64,000 bases of DNA. It comes from Cyprinodon diabolis (Eukaryota; Chordata; Actinopteri; Cyprinodontiformes; Cyprinodontidae). How positions within the stretch are numbered: the stretch's first letter is position 1; the number at the start of each line of letters is the position of its first letter. This document shows positions 24,790 to 33,500 of this stretch, piece after piece. The notes under the pieces were generated by a model. That model saw only the letters and a list, made by a program, of their open reading frames with translations. It did no database searches and was not told the DNA's origin. The position numbers were made by a program, and so were the translations under genes. The DNA is taken from positions 40,577,428 to 40,641,427 of the forward strand of contig CM060073.1 in the NCBI GenBank assembly GCA_030533445.1, given 5' to 3'.

Positions 24790-25081
24790 GTTTAACGCTT
24801 ACTATGTCTAAAATAAACGGGCTTTCATTTATTGTTTGCACAGACCTACCAGCGCATTCTGATTCAATCAGGAAGTGAGTGGCTTAGAGGGCGGAGACAC
24901 GGTACACTCAGGGTTCATTGAAAAACCAGCTGCCAACCATGTTAGAGCTGGAGAGAATGTTACCATGGTAACCCAAACGGGGAGGAAACTCTCTTTGTGG
25001 AACTCAAAAACTCTGAGTTTCCCTCATTTCAGTTTTAGACAACTTAAGAGCTTTCAGTAACTCTGCTTCGTGAAACAAACC

Positions 25082-26370
25082 AGTGGCATAACTATCGATA
25101 AGCAGAGACTGCAGTTGCTTAGGGGCCCCCGACCTCTTAGGGGCCCCATCACTAACACCTGGGTGGCCCTCTATGCTATAGTGGACTAGGACGTCTGTTT
25201 GCAGATGTAATAGTGTGAAAAATTCTTCTTAAACCCACCTGATATTAAGATGACTGATCACACCTTATTTATGCCGCAACACATGCCACATTTCAACATG
25301 ATGATGAGCCGTTTAAATACGACACCTATAGCAAAGCAGACAGTGGTACTTTTAATTACTATGTTAATAACTGTGTATAGTTCATTAGACGGCTGGTAAA
25401 AAAATACTCTCCTATAATATGTTTCAAACCAAAATAAAGATCTTAAAAGAACGATGTATTTGAGTATTTTATTTCTTACAATACGACTTGGAATTATGGG
25501 TAATCCACAGTGTAGATTATAACCATATCTGTTATGTACAATGTGTTAGCGACGGTGGATACCAAAAAGAGGTACTTAAGCAGAAAAGAAAAAGGAAAGA
25601 AGAGCTGCTGGAATAACGGAAAAAACTTCCCAAAATAAAAATGTTCTTTGAAAGAACCGAAGAGGGAGAGGTGGACCGTTGCTTCTACAGTGAGTAAAGA
25701 TTGCGTCCAGGAGATGAAGCTGAAGGTAGCCCGATAAGACTCATTTTACAGCAGAATATACTAAAGTATATCCATGTGTAGTGAAGGTGAAGAATGTGTT
25801 CCTCATTGGGGGCATGTTTGTTTAAAACTACCTTGTTTGAAGTTACTCACAATTGATTGAAAAGCCAGAAATTGTACTTAAATAATAGAATATAATAGAA
25901 TAGAAAATCCCATTATTGTCCCACAATAGGGGAATTCTGGTGTTTGCAGCAGCAAAAAGATTATGGGAAAAAAATGGTCACACAAATGTGAACCTTAGAA
26001 AAATGTATAAGAATAACAATAGTGAAGAGTTAAAAGATAAACAATAAAATACTGTACTTTAAAGTATTTTAACAACATAAAACTGTGCACCTGGAGATGA
26101 AATACCCAATAAAGCTATGGACATTTTTAAACTAATGGATATTTGAAAACAGCAGCAACATCAGAGATGTGCAGAATGACAGCAGCATGTTATTTAACTG
26201 ACTAAGATAGAAATCAGCAGTAGTAGTGATCTTCATCATATTTTTACTGATTTGAAAAGTGCTCCTAAAAGTATTTATTTTTCAAGTTACTCCAGTAGAT
26301 GTAACTAGTTACCAACCACATGTGCTCTGCACTGGTTTAAAGCGGTATAGCTAAATATTTTAGTTTAAAA
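25082..26370. other. Intergenic DNA with dispersed repeats
   Basis: Begins with a repeat of the type CAGTGGCATAACTATCG...TTAGGGGCCCC (25081-25165) and includes a SINE/LINE-tail-like stretch GAATAGAAAATCCCATTATT (25897-25916). No gene. Confidence 0.45.
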
Positions 26371-26377
26371 TCATTAT

Positions 26378-26391
26378 CCACTAGGGGGCGA
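26378..26391 (+). promoter_or_regulatory. CTCF-like motif upstream of the DUSP gene
   Basis: CCACTAGGGGGCGA matches the vertebrate CTCF core CCASYAGRKGGCRS at 13 of 14 positions. It lies about 120 bases before the phosphatase start codon, on the plus strand. Match made by eye; no binding data. Confidence 0.5.
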
Positions 26392-26512
26392 CATCGTAAC
26401 GCGAGTTCGTTGTGATTTGATCTTCCTCGTTTGCCGTATGCCTCCGCTTCCTCTGTTGGCGGATTTTAAATGAAACCAGACAGCCAAACTTCAGACTTTT
26501 TCCCCGTCTTTT

Positions 26513-27061
26513 ATGCAACAGTCTGGAACCCCTGGTTTCTCTGGCTTGTGCCGAGTCACCGACCACCTTTTCCTGAGTAATGGCAGAGCAGCTAAGGACT
26601 GCTCCCAGGTGACAGGCAGTGGGATAACCTGCATCATAAACGCCACAGAGACCCGGAGCAGCTCTCCTCCTCCTCTTGGGGTGGAGGAGTACATCCACAT
26701 CCCGGTATCCGACTCCCCGCTCTCCTCACTCAGAGACCACTTTGACCAGGTGGCGGATAAAATCCAGAGCATCGCAGAGAGCCGTGGCCGCACACTGGTT
26801 CACTGCAACGCCGGAGTGAGCCGCTCCGCAGCCCTCTGCCTGGCCTTCCTGATCAAACACCGAGGGATGAGTCTGCTGGAGGCCCACAGGATGCTGAGGA
26901 GCTGCCGGCCCATCGTTAGACCGAACCCCGGCTTCTGGAAGCAGCTCATCCGATATGAGGAGGAGCTGAGAGGCAGCAGTTCAGTCAGGATTGTTCCCTC
27001 TGCTTTAGGAGAGATACCGGATATTTATGCAGAGGAGGCCAGAAACATGGTGCATCTTTGA
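26513..27061 (+). CDS. Atypical dual-specificity phosphatase, DUSP14/18/21-like
   Basis: 182-residue single-exon gene encoding a small cysteine phosphatase that removes phosphate from Ser/Thr and Tyr. The signature HCNAGVSRSA places the nucleophile at Cys98 and the phosphate-binding Arg at Arg104; the general acid is probably Asp67 in PVSDSP. Other landmarks: GLCRVTDHLFLSNGRAA at the start, GITCIINAT, GRTLVHC, RPIVRPNPGFWKQLI and the tail GEIPDIYAEEARNM. The tail is closer to DUSP18/21 (IPDIYEKE) than to DUSP14. Length fits the family (about 190). No MAPK-docking (rhodanese) domain, as usual for atypical DUSPs. It is GC-richer than its surroundings. The first ATG after the promoter-like stretch is taken as start; it aligns with family N-termini. 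Intact. Confidence 0.92.
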   Translation: MQQSGTPGFSGLCRVTDHLFLSNGRAAKDCSQVTGSGITCIINATETRSSSPPPLGVEEYIHIPVSDSPLSSLRDHFDQVADKIQSIAESRGRTLVHCNAGVSRSAALCLAFLIKHRGMSLLEAHRMLRSCRPIVRPNPGFWKQLIRYEEELRGSSSVRIVPSALGEIPDIYAEEARNMVHL

Positions 27062-27098
27062 TCACAGACTTTCCCTTACAGGGTGGAACACTGAGCAG

Positions 27099-27429
27099 TT
27101 ATGGACATTATGGCTTTTATATGTTTTGGCCACTGGGAGAGTAAATCTTCTAAACTTTCTTTTTTTATTATCTTTTTTTTATCTACACTTTCACGATTTT
27201 TTTTATAAATAAAGGATTAAAAGGCCAATGTTGTCTGCTTTTTTTTTTTTCTTTCATTAACCCTTCATAGGGCACTATTGGACTTTATGGCTTTTATTTG
27301 TTTTGGCCACTGGGGGAGTAAATCTTCTAAACTTTATTTTTTTTATTATCTTTTATTTTTTTCTTCTACACTTAAATCAATTATTTTTTTATAAATAAAT
27401 GCAAAAATAAAGGATTAAAAGGCCATGTT
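27099..27429 (+). repeat. Tandemly duplicated DUSP 3' UTR with repeated polyA signals
   Basis: Two diverged copies of one block, about 27099-27236 and 27277-27429, both containing TTTTGGCCACTGGG, GAGTAAATCTTCTAAACTTT and, at the end, ATAAAGGATTAAAAGGCC. Each copy carries AATAAA (27208-27213; 27394-27399 and 27406-27411). The phosphatase mRNA could therefore end after either copy. Confidence 0.75.
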
Positions 27430-27454
27430 TGTTTTTTTTTCATTAGCACTAAAA

Positions 27455-27457
<3 letters not shown>

Positions 27458-27492
<35 letters not shown>
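27458..27492. repeat. (TA)n microsatellite
   Basis: About 35 bases of pure TA dinucleotide, downstream of the DUSP 3' UTR duplication. Confidence 0.95.
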
Positions 27493-27497
<5 letters not shown>

Positions 27498-27499
27498 GA

Positions 27500-28800
27500 A
27501 TCCAGGACAAGACTTTACCTTTGGAACATAAAAAAAATATGGATATTTTCATGGCAAAAATGAATGTAGAAATGCCAACTTGCCCGAATATATTAAGAAA
27601 AAAACGTGCTTCTATAAGAAATTGATGAAAAACACTCGTTTTTTTGGTCCAACATCACCTTAGAGGTATTAATAGATCTAAAAATAATTAAGTAGGCTTA
27701 TTCACTTTTTAACTTTGCTTTTTACTTTTCAATTAGCTTTTTACCTTTTTTTCTTAACTTTTTTTTTCCCAACTTAATTTCCAGTAGGTAATATATCATT
27801 CAAGAACTCATCTAATCGGTCAAATGCCAAAAGTGATCAAAAATGGTAACTTGCCCTATAAATGGTTAAATGCATAAAGAACACTGCTTTCCTCTCATAT
27901 GTTCACAAGATACAGAATAAAAGAAACATCCTGGATGCAAGAAGCATCTTCGCTACAAATATTTTCTTACTAAAGAATAAAAAGAAGTCTCTGTAATTGG
28001 TCAAAAAACTTTGAAAATATATTAAAGCTCTAATATCTAAGAGGATCAAATCCAAATTTCATTAGTTTGGTTTTAGACACTTCAGCTCCAACAAAATCCA
28101 AAGTTCTATATTCACAAAAGGAAAATACTGAGAAGGAAACCATTTCTCCTGAATAAATGACCTCAAGCTCTATTTTAAAACAATCTGACAATTTAAAAGC
28201 TTCAAACACCTAAATGCAGCTCATATACACATGAATTATTTAACTCAGTTTTGCATTTTATAATTTTTGTATCAATTTTTATCTTGCTATTTCCTTTTGA
28301 GATGTTTTTTTATTATTTCGAATTAATGTGGTTCTCACCTTTATGTTTTTAAAGAGATTTAAATAAAAATAAAAACATGGAGCTTACAGGATTAACCAAA
28401 AATGTTGTTCTTGACAGAAAAAAACTAAGGTGGAGTGTCACTATGGAGAAGGATGTCTCGTTTTCCCTCCAAACTCTGCTAACTAGTAGTTTAGCAACAT
28501 AGAAAGATGAAATATTCTATAAGATCTAACTAAACTGTTTTTTCACCCTGTTTCAAAGTAGCTTCACATGAAATTGAAGCTTAGATTAAGTCCAAAACTA
28601 TAAAAGAAATTTCTTCAAGAATTGTTAAAGATTGAACTACTTTTTGAAATATAAAAACTATTTAACATATTACAGCTATAGAAACTAACTTATAGAATGC
28701 TGTAGACTGTAGGCCTAAAAATGAAGTAGGCTATATACTAACGATCCATCATTTTATAACTATGTTATGTTTGTCTATCCTCCACATAAAAAAACATTCT
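27500..28800. other. AT-rich intergenic DNA
   Basis: No exon, repeat boundary or recognisable element seen between the DUSP gene and the 28.8-kb element. Confidence 0.5.
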
Positions 28801-28816
28801 CGCCTCACTGAAGATC

Positions 28817-29360
28817 TAACCTGACTCCGCCAGATGGATTTGCTCCGCATATCCATCTGGAAAGCTTCCGTTGAAGTAATTTTGGGAAGGGGCGAAAATA
28901 CTGGTTAGCTGATTGGCCTATGTTGATGATAGACGGGCCAAATAAACCAATCAGATCAATGAAGCATATGACATACTAACAGAGCGACGACAAAAACACA
29001 ACCACAAGCCAGGCTACTCTTGCCGAAACCAGTCGGGAGAAGAGCAAAAACATCTTTTCCTCTGAGAAAAGCCTCCAGAGCAGTGTTTTGCTCTTCTTTC
29101 AGTGAAGAAATACTCTGTAATTCCGATAAAACTTGCTCGATAGCCATGCTAACGCTAGTTTCATCGGCTAAAGCCGCCATGTTCTTTAGACTGAACTGTC
29201 GCGCTTCTCGTTGCGTCACACCTCAACGCGCCTCAAAGCCAACGCTGATTGGACGTTCGTTTGGTGAACGGCTCCAAATTTTCTTTAACGGAAAGTAGCC
29301 AGACTGATCTGCGAGTGAAACCTTGAAAGCTCGCGAGATCAGGATGGTCTCACGAGGCTA
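28817..29360 (-). mobile_element. Small TIR element with 9-bp duplication carrying a RecQ-like helicase start
   Basis: Flanked by perfect 9-bp repeats CTGAAGATC (28808-28816 and 29361-29369). Ends TAACCTGACTCC and, reversed, TAGCCTCGTGAGACC. A 9-bp duplication suggests a Mutator-like transposase. On the minus strand 28956-29219 encodes an 87-residue frame with LKEEQNTALEAFLRGKDVFA and then LLPTGFGKS, which is helicase motif I (Walker A) in RecQ-like context; the frame then leaves the helicase. Non-autonomous. Confidence 0.75.
28956..29219 (-). pseudogene. Truncated RecQ-like helicase N-terminus within the element
   Basis: 87-residue minus-strand frame. MAALADETSVSMAIEQVLSE is a plausible second Met start; then LKEEQNTALEAFLRGKDVFA and LLPTGFGKSS match the region around motif I of RecQ/WRN-like helicases. 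Motifs Ia-VI are missing, so no helicase activity is expected. I recall this fragment as repeated in fish genomes. Confidence 0.6.
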
Positions 29361-29628
29361 CTGAAGATCCAGTTAGCACAACTTTTCTAAAACTCTGTGG
29401 TGGCTGGATCCAACTAACCTATGGCGGAAGTTTGTTGCAACAGATCTAAAACTTCAGCAGAATATGAATCAGGCTATCATCTTGACATGTTTTTTCCTTC
29501 CCTATTTCCACGGTTCACCGCCCCCCACATGCACAGTCAGTATTAGGTCAGTATTTTTGCAAATGACAAGCCTTCAATTCGAGTTATGTTACACAAACAA
29601 ACTGACAAAAGAAAATAAGCATATATCA

Positions 29629-30575
29629 TTTATTTCAGTAGAAGCACTAAACTGCTTAGATCTGGTACATTAAAAAAAAACGTGATGTTTATACAGTTCC
29701 TTCTGAAATACCTCAACATTTAATCCTTCCCGATACCCATCTTCACAGAAAACCACAGGTCAAATTTTAAAATAATTTCAGATATTATAAACAACTGTTT
29801 CTAGAAAGCTGCAAGTTGGTTCATACACAAATCCTAGAAGATAAAAAAAATGGTTTACCTCAAAGTATGAGGCAAAAAAAAAAAAAAGACAAGATAAACC
29901 ACAGGATTATCTCAAACATTTGGAAAAGATTTGGTTTTTCATTTCTAAATAACAAAACAAATGTTTGATGGCTGACCCAACTTCATATTTTAGTGGTAGT
30001 TTCAGCAAAGTACTCTTTTTCCTGGCAGCAAAAAAACAAAGAGGCTGCACTGAAATCCTATCCTACAAATACATTTATAGGTAAACTTAATGGACGAGTC
30101 CAACCCATCAAGTGGCACAAGTTGAAGCCTCCTCAGCTCAAACAGAGGAAGCGGACCACAGATTAGCCAGGCAGACATTAACCTGATTATACCTGTATTT
30201 ATAAAATAGATTGTTTTCAAGGAAACAGCATATATTAAAGGCATTTCACAAGCAACAAAACACTCTGTGATGGCTTATTCAGGTACATGTTGACATCTAT
30301 ACTGTGACATAAAAACAAGACAGATTTAAGACAACTGATTTGCTACAAAGCATCCTGATCCACCACCTCCCTCAAAACCAGAAGGCCCAAAAATCAAAAC
30401 ATTTACACAAGTGCAAAATACTGCAAGCCTACTTAACATACTCTCCCGATAAGGCAATCTGTCGTATGCTTAGTCATGCAACAAACATTTAAAAGTCAAA
30501 ATCAGAAGTGTCCATATAGAGAAAGGTCGTTTTCTTTAGTGCAGATCCACCACAGTTTTTCCAGGAAGCTTTGGA
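29629..30575 (-). other. tgoln2: tgoln2 3' UTR with polyadenylation signal
   Basis: AT-rich non-coding DNA after the inferred tgoln2 stop. On the minus strand AATAAA occurs at 29629-29634 (TTTATT on plus) and is followed by a T/G-rich tract, as expected of a cleavage site. Length about 950 bases. No open frame of note. Confidence 0.45.
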
Positions 30576-30581
30576 TCACAT
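30576..30581 (-). CDS. tgoln2: tgoln2 exon 4, terminal Met codon and stop
   Basis: The acceptor TTTCTTTCAG at 30582-30591 is followed by ATG TGA. Joined in phase 0 to exon 3 it gives [13 protein letters not shown]. The call rests on the good acceptor, the matching phase, the family's tail length and the downstream polyadenylation signal. A transcript read would settle it. Confidence 0.6.
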   Translation of the reverse strand: M

Positions 30582-33500
30582 CTGAAAGAAAAACAGTTCA
30601 AAGTCAACCACACATGTCAATGCATGCTGAACTACATCTCCTCAAATCAATTCCAAATTCCCTTGTACAATGATGGGTCAAGTCAAAGATAAACTTCAGA
30701 TCTCTCTCTAAAGCTTTCTGTTGTCAAAAAGTGTTTGGTGTGAAGGCCTGTCAAAATGAGTCTTTCTTATATGTATAATCTTTATTTGACAGCTGAGAAA
30801 CTAAGAAATATTTTCAACAATTCAAAATTGGTGACCTTAAAAACTGGCAGTATCAGACCTTAATTGGAAAATATGATAGTGATGAATTTCCCCAGAGTGG
30901 CTAGAACACTAAGTGCATTACAGGACTCAACACATTAAGATCAGTTCTTAATTTAACAATAAAAAGGAGACATGGTTAAAACAGCATCACTGAGCAAAAA
31001 AACATGAAGTCAAGCCTCTTATTTGTCAATAGATATCTTGATGCACTCGAAGTTTTCAAAATAAATTCTGTGAACTGATAAGAGAAAGCTAAACTTTTTA
31101 CAGATGCGCATCCTGTTACATCTACCACTTAGGAACTGATATATCCCACTGAAACAGTCGTTTGTGCGCCTTGAGATCAGAGGTTCGTTTCACGAAGCCC
31201 AAACGGACAATGTGGGTGTGCACTCCTGCGTACCGATCACCAGCAGAGGGATCCATAGGAGTCGGGTGTAGAGAGGATCTGGTGGCAGTCGAGATGGGGT
31301 GCCTCTACGGCCCAGTCCGCACACACAGCTTCTGGGTGTAGGGAGCCTGAACTTATGCGGGAAGTTCAGAGGTACCGACTGGATATATTCGGGCTCTCCT
31401 CTAGGCACAGCTTGGGTTCCGAATCCCATCTGCTGAAGACAGGCTGGACGCTCCACTACTCTGACGTTGCCTGCGGGGAGAGGTGACAGGCTGAGGTGGC
31501 CTTGCTCATTGCCCCCCAATCGCATGTTAGAATTCACCCCGGTGAACAAGAGGATCGCGTCCCTACACCTTCGGGTTGGGAACAGGTCTCTCACTGTTGT
31601 CTCGGCCAATGGGCCCAACATCGATGCAGAGTACACAGCCTTCCTTGAGTGCTTGGGAGGGATACTAGATGGTGCTCCAACTGGGGACTCCATTGTTCTA
31701 GTTGAAGACTTCAACGCCCACGTGGGCAGTGACAGTAAGACCTGGACAGGGATGATCGGTAGGAACGTCCTCTCCGATCTGAACCCAGGTGGTGTTCTGT
31801 TATTAGAATGCTGTGCTAAACACAGTTTATCCATAATGAACACCATGTTCAAGCAAAAGGGTGTCCATAAGTGCCCTTGACACCAGGACAACAGATCCCC
31901 ACCTGGTGGTGAGCTCGATCTGCTAGCCGGGAGGAAGCCGGTCAGACCTGGCAGGCCTAAGCGTGTGGTGAGGGTCTGTTGGGAACTCCTGGTGGATCCT
32001 TCTATTAGTGCAGCCTTTATCTCCCACCTCAGGACGAGTTTCTCCAAAATCCTGAGGGAGGTTGGAGACATGGAGTCGGAGTGGTCCATGTTCTCCTCTT
32101 CCATTGTTGATGCGGCCGTTCTTAGCTGTGGCTCTGGTGGTCTCTGGTGACTGTTGCATCGACAATTCCCGAACATGGTGGTGGAACCTGGAAGTAAGGG
32201 ATTCAGTCAAGCTGAAGGAGGAGGTCTACATGGCCTTTTTAGCTAGTAGGACTCCGGAGTAAGCTGAGAGGTACCGGCAGACCAAGCATGCTACAGCTTG
32301 TGCAGTCACAGAGCCAAAAACTTTGGTCTGAATTCAACTTTGGTTTGAATTGCCGGCAGTAAGTCAGACCTGTTCCCAGTGTAGTTGGACTCCGCCAGGG
32401 CTGCCCTTTGTCACCGGTTCTGTTGATTACATTTATAGACAGAATTTATAGGCACAGCCAGGGACCGGAGGGTGTCCGGTTTGGAAACCTCAGGATATCA
32501 TCTCTGCTGTTTGCAAATTATGTTGTCCCATTAGCCTCATCAAACCATGACCTTCAATGTGCACTGGGGCAGTTTGCAACAGAGTGTGTGGCGATTGGGA
32601 TGAGGATCAGCACCTCCACATCCCAGTCCATTGTTCTCAACCAGAGAAAGGTGGACTCCACTCTTCAGGTCAGTGGAGAGTCCTTGTCTCAAGTGGAGGA
32701 ATTAAAGTATATCGGATGTTTTTCACGAGTAAGGGACGGATGGAGCGTGAGATCGATAGACTGATCGATGCGGCGTCTGCAGTGATGCAACTGCTGTATC
32801 GGACTGTGTTGGTGAAGAGGGAGCTGAGTCGGGGGGCAAAGCTCTTAATTTACCGATCGATCTATGTCCCCCCCCTCACCTATTGTCCTGAGATCTGGGT
32901 AAAGACCGAAAGGACAAGATCGCAAATACAAGGGGCCGAAATGAGTTTCCTTCGCAGGATAGCTGAGTGCACCCTTCGAGATCGGGTGAGGAGCTCAGTT
33001 ACCCGGGAGAAGCTTGGAGTAGAGCAGTTGCTCCTCCACATCGAAAGGAGCCAATTGAGGTGGCTCGAGCATCCTGGTTGCCTCCCTCGGGAGGTGTTCC
33101 ACTTATGTCCTATTGGGAGAGGCCTCGTGGAAGGTCCAGGACACGCTGGAGGGACTAGGTCTCTGACCTGGCTTGGTGTCGCCTCGGGGTCCCCCCAGAG
33201 CAGCTGGAGGTGTGTGTGTGGATCAGGAAATCTGGACATTTCTGCTTAGAATGCTGCCTCCGTGACCCGGCCCAGGATAAAGCGGAAGAAAATGGATGGA
33301 TATGTAGTATGAAAATAAATTAATTAAAAATAAAATTATCCGCATGTCGCTCATATTAAACAAACCGAAGACAAATAAACCTCATACCCTGTTAAACCAG
33401 TTGTAAAATCCGCTCCCGAAAAATATTTAATTCTCTGTGAAAAAGTGCTGCTCACTCTTTAATAAAATCCTCCTCAAACGGACATGCAATGTTTGTTTTT

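Larger units (their letters stand above)
19068..25079. mobile_element. PIF/Harbinger (ISL2EU-independent, HARBI1-type) DNA transposon, about 6 kb
   Basis: Terminal inverted repeats: left CCGTTTCAAGAAGCAGGTTT, right (reversed) TTGTTTCACGAAGCAGAGTT. It carries the two genes expected of Harbinger elements: a Myb/SANT-like DNA-binding protein (+, decayed, 19.3-21.2 kb) and a DDE nuclease (-, four exons, 21.7-24.8 kb). Later insertions lie inside: a short repeat after 20405 starting TACAGTCATGGGAAGAAATA, and a hAT-like element in the nuclease's third intron. The outer few bases and the 3-bp target duplication could not be fixed. Confidence 0.82.

Noticed and set aside
26381..26793. Minus-strand frames of 100-105 codons over the phosphatase
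   Set aside because: Antisense shadows of the GC-rich phosphatase gene.
31190..32176. 328-codon minus-strand frame
   Set aside because: Antisense to LINE endonuclease sequence; the plus strand shows the endonuclease motifs.
32880..33239. 119-codon minus-strand frame
   Set aside because: Antisense to the LINE reverse-transcriptase C-terminal part.
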